A DNA stretch of 64,000 bases from Synechococcus sp. PCC 7335. Lineage in GTDB: Bacteria; Cyanobacteriota; Cyanobacteriia; Phormidesmidales; Phormidesmidaceae. The notes under the pieces are model-generated. The model made no database searches and had not been told where the DNA came from. It saw only the letters and a program-made list of their open reading frames with translations. Position numbers and translations under genes: made by a program. This document shows, piece by piece, positions 17,556 through 25,821 of this stretch. The stretch is taken from positions 3,738,786 to 3,802,785 of the forward strand of contig NZ_DS989904.1 in assembly GCF_000155595.1 (NCBI RefSeq). Reading direction: 5' to 3'. Within the stretch, counting starts at the first letter, position 1. Each line of letters begins with the position of its first letter.

Positions 17556-18026
17556 CTACTCTCCTCTAAGCAAGGTGAAGAACTCGACTTGCGTAGCGGC
17601 TGTCTGCTGCTGAGTTTCCCGACTGTGACGCTGATAGGCTGCTTGCAGCGGCGCTATGACAGTGGACTTTATCTGGTAATGCCACCGATGCTGCTGTAGT
17701 AGTGCGTCACAGACAGCGGCAAGCTCAGCGTGGATTTGAGAGCGGCCCGCCACATATCCAAACCCAGATGATTCTTCATCTGATTTTGTGCCTACAGATG
17801 TTGTGAGCTGAACGACACATCGGGTCACTGTCATCTCTCCTAAATTAAAGGCCTCACCCCCGCCGCCTGCCCTGCCGCGTACCATCGTCAGGCCGACTTC
17901 GGGCGATCTCAAAAAACGATACTTAGGTAAATCACCCAAATTTCTCACACACTGCTCTAATAGGTCCAAAGGCGCTTTCGCTAATACAGCCATCCATGCC
18001 TGTCTGTCTGCTCTATTCATAGTCAT
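17556..18026 (-). CDS. phnG: C-P lyase core subunit PhnG
   Basis: This 156-aa protein has the PhnG signatures RQAWMAVLAKAP near the start, VGLTMVRGRAGGGGEAFNLGE in the middle, and GYVAGRSQIHAELAAVCDAL. PhnG is part of the PhnGHI(L) nucleosidase complex. It is first in the phnGHIJKLM run; the upstream gap to the divergent phnF contains a GTATAGAC operator candidate. Confidence 0.95.
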   Translation of the reverse strand: MTMNRADRQAWMAVLAKAPLDLLEQCVRNLGDLPKYRFLRSPEVGLTMVRGRAGGGGEAFNLGEMTVTRCVVQLTTSVGTKSDEESSGFGYVAGRSQIHAELAAVCDALLQQHRWHYQIKSTVIAPLQAAYQRHSRETQQQTAATQVEFFTLLRGE

Positions 18027-18066
18027 AGATACTCTAGTTGTAACCGGCTAGACTAATTAGCCTAGA

Positions 18067-18076
18067 TGTATAGACA
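18067..18076. promoter_or_regulatory. PhnF (HutC-type GntR) operator candidate
   Basis: TGTATAGACA at 18067-18076 contains GTATAGAC, an exact fit to the HutC-subfamily GntR consensus GT-n-TA-n-AC. It lies between phnG (start 18026, minus) and phnF (start 18185, plus), where PhnF would control both. An inverted repeat GGCTA/TAGCC (18046-18062) sits beside it. Only this one good copy was found. Confidence 0.55.
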
Positions 18077-18184
18077 ATTTGGATTAGGATTAGAGTATGC
18101 CGTATGCTTTCAAATTCTGCAAGACTTTCTCGGCACTAAGTGTTGTCGAATACATCTCGACTCAAATACATTTTGACTAAATTG

Positions 18185-18940
18185 ATGATTCACTCCGCCG
18201 CACCGCTATACGTGCAGATTGCACAGCAGCTCCGCAACAACATTCAGGCGGGTGTGTACAAAGTGGGCGATCGCCTTCCTCCAGAATCACAGCTATCACA
18301 GCAGTTCAGTGTCAACCGCAACACCATCCGACAGGCCATATCACTGCTCAAGCAAGAAGGACTGCTGCGCTCCCAACGCGGTAGCGGCACCTTTGTGGCC
18401 GCGCCCATCCGCTACGCCATCGGTCAGCGAGTGCGTTACAACGAAGCGCTCAAAGCGCAGGGACATAGTGCCGCTTTTACTCTTATCAGAGCAGTTGAAG
18501 TCTCAGCTGATGTCTCGGTAGCGAAGAAATTGAGTATCGAGCAAGGCGCGCCTGTTGCTCATGTAGAGCGCTTAGGAACGGCAGACGACGAACCGATCAG
18601 CGTCGGCAGTGGCTACTTCCCGCTGGCACGATTCCCCGATCTATTGAGCGAAGAGAGCATATCGTATTTGGTAGAAGTTGGCTCGATTTCTCGGTGGCTA
18701 CGTGATCGCTACGCAATAGACCATATCCGCCTAAGCACGTCAGTATCCGCAAGGCTTGTACAGCCGCGCGATGCCAAAATGCTAGAGCTGCCACTCAATC
18801 AAGCTATCTTACTGGCAGAGTCGGTGAACGCAGACCAGCAAGGACGACTGATTGAATACGGCGTCGCTAGACTAAGGGGCGATCGCATGGAAATGGTGTT
18901 TGATAACGTCGCAAAAGCGAGCAAGGCAACCCACGACTAA
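18185..18940 (+). CDS. phnF: GntR family phosphonate regulator PhnF
   Basis: ATG 18185 (MIHSAAPLYVQIAQQL) fits the family start; a GTG at 18140 is a weaker alternative. The 251-aa protein has an N-terminal GntR winged helix (GDRLPPESQLSQQF, then VNRNTIRQAISLLKQEGLL, RGSGTFVA) and a C-terminal UTRA ligand domain (about 90-245). It belongs to the HutC/PhnF group, which represses phn genes until a phosphonate or phosphate-linked signal binds. It is divergent from phnG and converges with arsP, 30 bp apart. Confidence 0.92.
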   Translation: MIHSAAPLYVQIAQQLRNNIQAGVYKVGDRLPPESQLSQQFSVNRNTIRQAISLLKQEGLLRSQRGSGTFVAAPIRYAIGQRVRYNEALKAQGHSAAFTLIRAVEVSADVSVAKKLSIEQGAPVAHVERLGTADDEPISVGSGYFPLARFPDLLSEESISYLVEVGSISRWLRDRYAIDHIRLSTSVSARLVQPRDAKMLELPLNQAILLAESVNADQQGRLIEYGVARLRGDRMEMVFDNVAKASKATHD

Positions 18941-18970
18941 GGACAACGGAAGATTGGACAAAAGCCAAGA

Positions 18971-20011
18971 TTAGATAACAGCGCTAAAGACAAGACCCGC
19001 TAGAACAGAGCCTATAAAGGCAAAGCCGAGATACGCGAAAAAAACAGGACGACGTGCTAATGCAAACACTGCAATCATCGCCGGGATGCTAGTCGCCCCA
19101 CCTGCTAGCAAGAAAGCCATACCTGCACCAGGATTCATTCTCTGAGAGATGAGTCCATCGACCAGCGGTAGGGCCGCATATCCATTGAGATAGGCAGGCG
19201 CACCGATAAAAGCAGCCACAACGATTGAAAATAAGCTATCATCCCCACCCACTGCGCCGATCCAACCATCAGGCACATACGCCAGCATCAGAGTCTCTAG
19301 CAGAAAAGCGAGAGCTAGCCACTTGCCCAAAAACCAGGCGCTCTTGCGCGCTCCCTTCCAAAACTTCTGCCAACGCTTCTTCTCTAGCCAGAACCACCAG
19401 ACGACAGGCTTTGGATTCCGAACGCTGCTGCCAGCACAGCCGCCATCATTTGCACCTTCTTTGAGCGGATCGAAGAAAGACGCTTTTGCAACGCCTAGGC
19501 GAATGAGCAATAGTGTGCCAAAACCGCCGAGCAGCCCAATGGCGACAGTTGCGACAGCCTTAGCGATCGCAAACTTTAACCCCAATGTGCCTAACGTCAG
19601 CACAAACATAGAAGGATCCATCAGCGGTGATGATAACCAAAAAGCCATAACGCCCGCCACCGGAACCCCTATCGTCAACAGCGCAGCAATTAGCGGAATA
19701 ACGCCGCAAGAGCAAAAAGGAGAGAGTGCACCAAATAGTGACGCGATTGGAATCATGACAGCAACGCGGCCTTGAAATGCTTTTCCAATCAGATTATCGG
19801 CGCCGCTAGCCTGGGCAGAAGCAGCAATCCCAATAGAGAGCAGTAGAAAAGGCGTGACCTCGACAAGATGCCAAAGGGTAGCAGTAAGGCTGACGTTAGC
19901 TTGCGCAGGATCAATAAACGTGAGCGCTAAGACGATCAATGCCATTGCTAAAAACACGCTATCTAGTCGCCGCACGCTGCGGTTCAATCGAGTGAGCACA
20001 CTAACAGCCAT
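18971..20011 (-). CDS. arsP: Permease of the ArsP/YraQ family (probable organoarsenical efflux)
   Basis: This 346-aa protein has 8-10 membrane segments. The loop GALSPFCSCGVIPLIAALL is the signature of the DUF318/ArsP permease family, whose Cys residues bind trivalent metalloids. ArsP exports methylarsenite and aromatic arsenicals; other family members are linked to other metals, so the symbol rests on context. It lies 81 bp downstream of arsI and arsR on the same strand, which favours organoarsenical export. Confidence 0.8.
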   Translation of the reverse strand: MAVSVLTRLNRSVRRLDSVFLAMALIVLALTFIDPAQANVSLTATLWHLVEVTPFLLLSIGIAASAQASGADNLIGKAFQGRVAVMIPIASLFGALSPFCSCGVIPLIAALLTIGVPVAGVMAFWLSSPLMDPSMFVLTLGTLGLKFAIAKAVATVAIGLLGGFGTLLLIRLGVAKASFFDPLKEGANDGGCAGSSVRNPKPVVWWFWLEKKRWQKFWKGARKSAWFLGKWLALAFLLETLMLAYVPDGWIGAVGGDDSLFSIVVAAFIGAPAYLNGYAALPLVDGLISQRMNPGAGMAFLLAGGATSIPAMIAVFALARRPVFFAYLGFAFIGSVLAGLVFSAVI

Positions 20012-20092
20012 AAGTTATCTCCTGAGTTAAGTAAGTACACTTAGATAAGTACTGGTTTGTAGCTGAAAGACGACCTTGGAAAAATCGACGGT

Positions 20093-20554
20093 TTACCTGC
20101 AGCAAGTGGGAGCGCAGTAATCTTTCTCAGCGGTTTCAGGTTGGCTAAAAGCCGTATCGATATTCAGTTCAGGTGCAGTATCTGCAACGTGGACTACGAA
20201 AATTTCCCAGAAATTACCATCCGGATCACTAATCCAGGCTTTGTCTTGTAGGGCATAGCAGCAGTCTGTGTTGAACTCTTCTGAGGGGTTGAGTCCGGCG
20301 GCTTTTAGTCGGGCGATCGCGCTAACCACTGAGTCTGCACTATCCACCTGAATCCCAAAATGGGATAGCTTCCCGGTCTGCAGAGGCGTACCAGTAGCGT
20401 TCAGCGTTAAATTTAAAGATGGATTCTCAATATCAAGCTTGGCATAGCCTACCTTGTGCTTAGTAGGTGGAGTCTCAAATAGAGCTTGATAGAACGCAAC
20501 AGAACGCTCTACATCAAAAACTTTCAATGCAATATGGGTTTTGTAGGTTGCCAT
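20093..20554 (-). CDS. arsI: ArsI-type C-As lyase (VOC family dioxygenase)
   Basis: This 153-aa protein has the vicinal-oxygen-chelate fold. ArsI is an Fe(II)-dependent dioxygenase that cleaves the carbon-arsenic bond of trivalent organoarsenicals. Visible features: early IALKVFDVERSVAFYQ with the first metal His, the vicinal Cys pair in NTDCCYALQDKAW that binds arsenic, and the metal Glu in DPDGNFWEIFV. A Cys-rich tail (DYCAPTCC) may help metal handling. CadI-type VOC proteins are close relatives. An operator candidate (20570-20589) precedes it. Confidence 0.88.
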   Translation of the reverse strand: MATYKTHIALKVFDVERSVAFYQALFETPPTKHKVGYAKLDIENPSLNLTLNATGTPLQTGKLSHFGIQVDSADSVVSAIARLKAAGLNPSEEFNTDCCYALQDKAWISDPDGNFWEIFVVHVADTAPELNIDTAFSQPETAEKDYCAPTCCR

Positions 20555-20569
20555 TATTTCTCCTTAGAC

Positions 20570-20589
20570 ATTTCTAGAAATATCGAAAT
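20570..20589 (-). promoter_or_regulatory. ArsR operator candidate upstream of arsI
   Basis: On the minus strand this 20-mer begins ATTTCGAT and ends AAAT. It matches the box at 21019-21038 upstream of arsR at 15 of 20 positions and contains the palindrome TTTCTAGAAA. It lies 15 bp ahead of arsI. Confidence 0.45.
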
Positions 20590-20637
20590 AAGAATAAGAA
20601 GGTGCTATCTTGCTAACGCCATCTCGCTAAATAGAAG

Positions 20638-21018
20638 TCAGTCACAGCAGCCAGGATTCGATGCGCTGTTAGCAATGGTCTGACCAACATGCTCGATGCT
20701 CACGACGTGGTTGCGCGTGCAGCACTCCTCAAACAAAAAGTCAATTAAGCGAGTTAGCGACTTTTCTTCAGCGCGGTACCAAATCCACTGCCGATCCTTT
20801 TTAGAGGTCACAATGCCTACCTGACGCAGCTTATCAAGATGGTGGGATAGCGTTGCGCCTGCAATCCCTAGCTCCTTCTGAATTTCCCCAACAGGCAAGC
20901 CTTCAGGATAAGCAGACAGCAGCAGACGCACAATTCTCAGCCGTGACGGCTGACCTAAAGCGGCAAATGCATCTGCTAGATCCTCAAGCGATGACTCGTC
21001 CATAGCACTTACTTCCAT
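20638..21018 (-). CDS. arsR: ArsR/SmtB family arsenic-responsive repressor
   Basis: The open frame extends upstream to 21180 into the phnE end, but ATG 21018 (MEVSAMDESS) or ATG 21003 fits the family length (about 126 aa). The ArsR winged helix is clear: FAALGQPSRLRIVRLLL, IAGATLSHHLDKLRQVGIV, DRQWIWYR. There is no classical N-terminal ELCVCDL Cys box. Instead, the Cys residues are in the C-terminal part (FLFEECCTRNH and a final GCC), as in ArsR proteins that sense trivalent (methyl)arsenic by C-terminal sites. It is first of arsR-arsI-arsP and probably self-regulated. Confidence 0.9.
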   Translation of the reverse strand: MEVSAMDESSLEDLADAFAALGQPSRLRIVRLLLSAYPEGLPVGEIQKELGIAGATLSHHLDKLRQVGIVTSKKDRQWIWYRAEEKSLTRLIDFLFEECCTRNHVVSIEHVGQTIANSASNPGCCD

Positions 21019-21038
21019 ATTTTCATAATAATCGAAAT
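21019..21038 (-). promoter_or_regulatory. ArsR operator candidate upstream of arsR
   Basis: On the minus strand this 20-mer begins ATTTCGAT and ends AAAAT, directly before the arsR start. The related box at 20570-20589 sits before arsI (15 of 20 identical). Repetition before two genes of one unit supports a shared regulator; binding is inferred. Confidence 0.45.
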
Positions 21039-21155
21039 GGAGGATGCTAGGAAAAAATTGACCAATATCTACAATGGTTAGACCGATGGCACAGAGGCTG
21101 GCACGTTTTGATCGAAGTCCTATGCTCGCGACTCTGCTAGCAAAAACTCTCTGCA

Positions 21156-22031
21156 CTAGATAAACTGTCGTCGCAGCCACGCAGACGCTGCATCAATCAA
21201 ACCGACTGCCACAATAAGAATCAGTAAAATTGCACACACTTTCGTGTAGTCAAAAGAGCGAAAGCTTTGATAGAGAGAGACGCCAATACCCCCTGCACCG
21301 ACAATGCCAAGCACGGTAGCCGAGCGTACATTAGACTCAAACCGATAGAGCACAAAGGAAATCCAGAGTGGAATTACCTGAGGAACCACACCAAAGAGAA
21401 TCTCTTGAAGTTTGCTAGCACCTGTAGCGCGTACGCCTTCGATTTGTCCAACATCTATATTCTCAATCGCTTCAGAAAAGAGCTTTCCTAAAATACCAGC
21501 AGTATGAACGAAGATAGCAAGTACGCCTGCAAAAGGGCCTAAGCCAACAGCTACAACGAATACCAACGCAAACACAATCTCATTGATGGCTCTCATCGCG
21601 TCCAATAGTCTTCTTGTGGGCTGCACAATCCAAAAGGGACAGAGATTACTAGAGGCTAGGATAGAGAGCGGCGCGGCCACAAATACGGCAAGTAGCGTTC
21701 CCCATATACCCATACCGATAGTTTCGATGATGTCAGCAAGATAGGATGACCAGTCGGAAAAATCTGGTGGAAAGTAGCGGCCGACATACTCTCCCATCGT
21801 ACCGCCACCCTCGAGTAGCTCCGCGAGGTCAATCTCACTAACGACACCGGCGTACCAGAGCATGGCGATAGTTGTGGTGATGCCTGCTAGCCGTCTAACA
21901 ACTTGAGCTGAGGTTAGGCGATCACGCTTTTGCATCTCCAAAACAGCAGGCGATACTGATAGCTCATACTGTTCAGTAAAGTTTTTGTCTGAGTCATTCA
22001 GAGAAGATTTCTTATCAGTAAAAAGAGACAT
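21156..22031 (-). CDS. phnE: Phosphonate ABC transporter permease PhnE
   Basis: This 291-aa permease has about six membrane segments. The binding-protein-dependent transport loop EAIENIDVGQIEGVRATGAS, typical of PhnE, contacts the ATPase. The extended N-terminus (about 45 residues, polar) is cytoplasmic. It is third in phnC-phnD-phnE and follows a hairpin in the phnD-phnE gap (22057-22100). Only one phnE copy is present. Confidence 0.92.
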   Translation of the reverse strand: MSLFTDKKSSLNDSDKNFTEQYELSVSPAVLEMQKRDRLTSAQVVRRLAGITTTIAMLWYAGVVSEIDLAELLEGGGTMGEYVGRYFPPDFSDWSSYLADIIETIGMGIWGTLLAVFVAAPLSILASSNLCPFWIVQPTRRLLDAMRAINEIVFALVFVVAVGLGPFAGVLAIFVHTAGILGKLFSEAIENIDVGQIEGVRATGASKLQEILFGVVPQVIPLWISFVLYRFESNVRSATVLGIVGAGGIGVSLYQSFRSFDYTKVCAILLILIVAVGLIDAASAWLRRQFI

Positions 22032-22056
22032 ATAACAAAACGTTCTTTAATGACAT

Positions 22057-22100
22057 AAACCGACCTAGCTTTTCTTTTCACAAGAGGTCTAAGTCGGTTT
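22057..22100 (-). terminator. Hairpin in the phnD-phnE gap
   Basis: AAACCGAC at 22057-22064 pairs with GTCGGTTT at 22093-22100, with further partial pairing inside. It follows the phnD stop and precedes phnE, with no strong T-tract. It is probably an mRNA-stabilising or partial-termination structure that lets the binding protein be made in excess over the permease. Confidence 0.5.
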
Positions 22101-22119
22101 GTTTGTAGGTAGCTAGCGC

Positions 22120-23181
22120 TTATTTGACTGCTTCTAACGCTTGATTTAGCGCTTCTAAACGAGCTTCTTTAGCAGCTGTATCCAAACTGTCGTCGTTTTG
22201 AACTTCTAGAATAGTCTTTCCGATCTCTAGTTCGCGTACGGTGTTCCAAGTCGTGTCGTCAGCTTCGTCAAAGCCACTCCATTCCAAGGGGCCAAGGACT
22301 GTCTCGTCGTTGTAGCTATAGAAGAAGTCTTGAATCTCTCCTTTCAAGCAATCTGGTAAATCACTACGGTACGCGATAGGATCGCTAGGAATCTCAGGAG
22401 AAGTCCAAACGACTTGAATATTTTCGAACGCTTCGGGATCGTTCTTTTCAACTTCTACGAGCGATTCACTGTTGTTGGTAGCAACGTCTACTTGATCGTT
22501 GGCAACTGCTAGGGCAGTCGCTTCGTGGCTACCTGCGAACACCAACTCGCTAAACGCTTCTTCAGGATTCACATCGTTCTGAGCGAATACATAGTAGCTA
22601 GGCACCAAGAAACCGGAGGTAGAGTTAGGGTCGTTAAAAGCGAAGGTTAGATTTCCTGCGTTTTCAACAACGTACTCGTCGCCGTTGCCAGCTTCTACAT
22701 CGATATCAGCCAGGATAGGATTCTCTTTGTTCGTGATTAGATAAGCGTAGTAGCCTTTACTGCCGTCAGAGCCAACGGTCTGAGCAAACGCTTCTGCATC
22801 AGAGCGCTCAGCGGCTTCAATGTAAGATTTACCGCCGAACCAAGCCATCTGAACTTTGCCTGCGCCCATCGCTTCGATGACGCCTGCGTAGTCCGTCGCA
22901 TAAGACGCATTTACGTCACGACCAAGTGCATCAGAAAGTGCAGCGACGAAGGGTTCCCACTTTGGCTTTTGGTTTGCTTGAGACTCAGTAGAGATGATTC
23001 CGAACTCGAGTTCGGTTAGTTCAGGTGCGCAAGCGCCACCGGTGGCGACAGGATCCGCAGAGGTTTGTTCATCTACAGTGGCACTACCGCTACAGCTAGC
23101 CAGTACGGTAGTGCTAAAGAGCACAGCAGAGCAGAACGTTGCACATTTCGTGAACGTGGTGTTTTTGATAGGGTTTCGCAT
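22120..23181 (-). CDS. phnD: Phosphonate-binding periplasmic lipoprotein PhnD
   Basis: ATG 23181 (MRNPIKNTTF) is preferred; a TTG at 23211 gives ten more residues. The 353-aa precursor has a signal peptide ending in TVLASC, a fair lipobox. The body follows the PhnD fold: ELEFGIISTESQ, GAGKVQMAWFGGKSY in the cleft, FAFNDPNSTSGFLVP (the anion-binding Ser/Thr loop) and VDVATNNSES. It delivers phosphonate, possibly phosphite, to PhnE/PhnC. Confidence 0.92.
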   Translation of the reverse strand: MRNPIKNTTFTKCATFCSAVLFSTTVLASCSGSATVDEQTSADPVATGGACAPELTELEFGIISTESQANQKPKWEPFVAALSDALGRDVNASYATDYAGVIEAMGAGKVQMAWFGGKSYIEAAERSDAEAFAQTVGSDGSKGYYAYLITNKENPILADIDVEAGNGDEYVVENAGNLTFAFNDPNSTSGFLVPSYYVFAQNDVNPEEAFSELVFAGSHEATALAVANDQVDVATNNSESLVEVEKNDPEAFENIQVVWTSPEIPSDPIAYRSDLPDCLKGEIQDFFYSYNDETVLGPLEWSGFDEADDTTWNTVRELEIGKTILEVQNDDSLDTAAKEARLEALNQALEAVK

Positions 23182-23261
23182 GGGAGTTATCGAGGATTCC
23201 TGTAGGTTCAAATAAAAAATTTAGGCAGTAGGAAAAATACTAGTAAAACGCTAAGCAAAGG

Positions 23262-24113
23262 CTATCTGGTTAGAATTTCGGCGTGACCACGGTGAACGAG
23301 CTCTTCAGCAGCAGCGCCATATATATTGCTGAGGCGATCGTCTAGAAGATCAACAATAGGTCCGTCGTATTGAACGGTTCCGTCTCGTAGGGCGATCGCG
23401 CGATCACAATAGAATCGAACCATCTGCACCTGGTGCAAAGAGGTAATCACTGTCAACCCGCCTGTCCGGTTGAGTTCGACTAGCAGCTCCATCACCCGTC
23501 TTGCCGATTCTGGATCGAGCGAAGCGATAGGTTCGTCGGCTAAGATTATCTTTGCCCCTTGCATCAAGCAGCGGGCGATCGCCACCCGCTGCTGCTGTCC
23601 GCCTGAAAGCAGCGCAGCTCTTTTATAGGCTTGGTTCAAAATTCCAACTCTATCTAACGCTGATAAAGCCCTTATTTTTTCCGTCTTGCTGAAAAGACGA
23701 AAAGCTGAGCGTAAAGGTGAAACCTGAGACAAGTTGCCAATCAGTACATTCTCTAAAACGCTGAGACGATTGACGAGATTAAACTGCTGAAAAATAAAGC
23801 CAACTTGACTACGCAATCGTCGCGCTTTTGAATGGAGTTTTCCATCTGCCTGCAACGGCGTATCAAATATCTTTATCTCACCACTATCTGCAAGCTGCAA
23901 ACCGTTCATCGTTCTAAGCAGCGTAGACTTCCCGGAGCCAGATGCGCCCACTAGCGCCACCATCTCTCCGACTTTAATAGTCAAATCAACACCGCACAAC
24001 GCTGGAATATTACGGAAGCTTTTACTAAGGCGAGACACTGCTACCGCTGACAGGGTCGGTGGTGCAAAGTCAGACTTAGAAGTATCTACACTTTCGTTTT
24101 TGACAGAAACCAA
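23262..24113 (-). CDS. phnC: Phosphonate ABC transporter ATP-binding protein PhnC
   Basis: This 283-aa ATPase has Walker A GASGSGKST, QVGFIFQQFNLVNRLSVLEN (PhnC-like Q-loop region), signature LSGGQQQRVAIARCL and Walker B IILADEPIASLD. It is first of phnC-phnD-phnE. Its upstream region contains a Pho-box-like array (24187-24216). About 25 residues precede the usual start; an internal start is possible. Confidence 0.93.
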   Translation of the reverse strand: MVSVKNESVDTSKSDFAPPTLSAVAVSRLSKSFRNIPALCGVDLTIKVGEMVALVGASGSGKSTLLRTMNGLQLADSGEIKIFDTPLQADGKLHSKARRLRSQVGFIFQQFNLVNRLSVLENVLIGNLSQVSPLRSAFRLFSKTEKIRALSALDRVGILNQAYKRAALLSGGQQQRVAIARCLMQGAKIILADEPIASLDPESARRVMELLVELNRTGGLTVITSLHQVQMVRFYCDRAIALRDGTVQYDGPIVDLLDDRLSNIYGAAAEELVHRGHAEILTR

Positions 24114-24523
24114 AACATTTGCATCGCAACGTCCTCAACACTCAATCACAGAGACTTATACGATGATTTAAGCTTTAGTAGTCTAAAGATTATTGAGAAG
24201 TAAAATCGTGGTTAAGATACAGAACAGTGAGTACTTCTAAAGTGAAACCACAAAAGAACTAAGGTCCAAAAACCACCCCAAAACGTAGGCTAGGGCCATG
24301 GGCTCTCCAACTCATCAGTCATCTAGACCCGCACTCTCATCAGAGACTACAGCACGGAATCTGCAATCCTTATTTCCTTATCAAAGTGAAATGATCGCTT
24401 ATCGGTCTACTCAATCTATACGGCTAGATCTATACAGCTGCGAAAGGGCTAAGCCTACAGCAAATCGCTATACTTCTCTTCCCAGCAGTATGATGGTTTG
24501 GAACCCTTTCTCGTCCTAGCTTT
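24114..24523. other. 410-bp divergent gap between phnC and upp
   Basis: Apart from the Pho-box-like array, nothing firm is seen. A 73-codon frame at 24298-24519 has no recognisable protein character and probably is not a gene. The stretch must hold the phnC promoter (leftward) and the upp promoter (rightward). Confidence 0.5.
24187..24216 (-). promoter_or_regulatory. Pho-box-like array upstream of phnC
   Basis: Read on the minus strand, three 8-mers follow one another with 3-bp gaps: CTTAACCA (24216-24209), TTTTACTT (24205-24198) and AATAATCT (24194-24187). The first is one base off the cyanobacterial PhoB (SphR) unit CTTAACCT; the others are weaker. Position (about 75 bp before phnC) and 11-bp periodicity fit SphR control of phosphonate uptake under phosphate starvation. 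Confidence 0.45.
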
Positions 24524-25174
24524 ATGGCTCCGCAACTGCGTATTCACGTTCCACCTCATCCCTTGATCAAGCATTGGTTAGGCGTTGTCCGTAGCGCCAC
24601 TACACCAACAGGCGTCTTTCGCAGCGGAATGACAGAGTTAGGACGCTGGCTAGCCTACGAAGCAGTGCGCGACTGGCTACCAACTACGGATATGACAATA
24701 GAAACACCTCTGACAACATGTCCGGCGACTTTTGTTGACCCAGATGTACCAGTCGTTGTAATTCCTATTTTGCGTGCGGGTTTAGCGCTAGTAGAGGGCA
24801 TTCAGAGCGCGTTACCGAATAGCTATACTTATCATATTGGGTTGGCTAGGAATGAGGAAACACTCGAACCTTTCTGGTATCTCAACAGGCTGCCAGAAAG
24901 GTTCGAGCCAAACACTAGAGTGGTGATCAGTGAGCCCATGATGGCAACAGGCGGCACGATGATGGCGACAATGGCTGAATTGACCCAGCGGGGCGCAGAC
25001 CCAGCACTGGTGAGAATCATTTCGGTAGTCGTTGCCCCACCTGCCTTGCAAAAGATTGCTGAGTCGTATCCAACGGTGGGGGTGTATACAGCGATTATCG
25101 ATGAGGGATTAGATGAGAATGGATTTATTGTGCCAGGGTTGGGCGACGCAGGCGATCGCACTTTTGGCACATAA
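24524..25174 (+). CDS. upp: Uracil phosphoribosyltransferase
   Basis: This 216-aa type I PRTase starts MAPQLRIHVPPHPLIKHWL. The family blocks are visible: GRWLAYEAVRDWLPT, VVVIPILRAGLALVEG, the PRPP loop SEPMMATGGTM (most relatives have DPMLATGG, so the first acidic residue is Glu here) and the uracil-binding IIDEGLDENGFIVPGLGDAGDR. It makes UMP from uracil and PRPP in pyrimidine salvage. Confidence 0.93.
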   Translation: MAPQLRIHVPPHPLIKHWLGVVRSATTPTGVFRSGMTELGRWLAYEAVRDWLPTTDMTIETPLTTCPATFVDPDVPVVVIPILRAGLALVEGIQSALPNSYTYHIGLARNEETLEPFWYLNRLPERFEPNTRVVISEPMMATGGTMMATMAELTQRGADPALVRIISVVVAPPALQKIAESYPTVGVYTAIIDEGLDENGFIVPGLGDAGDRTFGT

Positions 25175-25342
25175 TCTCTCGACACATCGTTTTTTGGTTT
25201 GATGCCTTAAATACAAGCGTCATCTCTCAGCTATGTCATTGCCAGCTTGTTAAGAGTCCATTTATAAATTTATGAAGCCCGTCTCAAAAACGCTATTGAT
25301 ATCTACAGACATAAAGAGAGGAAGTCAGAATTAAGGAGAGTC

Positions 25343-25699
25343 ATGAGTCAGAATAACTTTGCGGGTGGATTTGTCGCCGGAGCTTTTGTAGGAGGAATCA
25401 TTGGCGGCATTGTTGGTGTGCTCGCTAGCAATCGCCTACGCCTTGACGAAACCGATACTTTTGCCCAAATCTCGGATGAGAACCGGCGCCACTTTGAAGG
25501 AGCTAGCGCTGAAGAAAAAATGGAAATTGCCAGACGCGGCCTAGAAGATAAAATCTCCCAGCTAAACATGGCTATTGAAGATGCTCGCTTGCAAATGGGA
25601 AGAGTCAACGATGATGCTCCCAACGCTCAAGCATCTTCTGGACTTAGGACCAGCCTACAAGATCAATCTGTCCAAGCGCGAAATGATTCAATTCTGTAG
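25343..25699 (+). CDS. Small membrane protein with glycine-rich TM segment
   Basis: This 118-aa protein has one N-terminal, Gly-rich membrane span (about 8-28, GGFVAGAFVGGIIGGIVGVL). It is followed by an acidic amphipathic helix (about 50-85) resembling the coiled coils of YtxH-type proteins, and a disordered tail. It is most like conserved cyanobacterial proteins of unknown function. It precedes the yggT gene on the same strand by 122 bp. Confidence 0.65.
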   Translation: MSQNNFAGGFVAGAFVGGIIGGIVGVLASNRLRLDETDTFAQISDENRRHFEGASAEEKMEIARRGLEDKISQLNMAIEDARLQMGRVNDDAPNAQASSGLRTSLQDQSVQARNDSIL

Positions 25700-25821
25700 T
25701 GAATTAGGGGTTACCCCCCGATTGCGAGCCGATCAGTTAAAATACAAGTCATTATTTGGACCTTACGCTTCTTTTAGACGCTAAGACTACTTACACACTT
25801 TGACGCTTATCCTATAGACCT

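Noticed and set aside
24298-24519. 73-codon frame between phnC and upp
   Set aside because: No family character, and it would occupy the upp promoter region.
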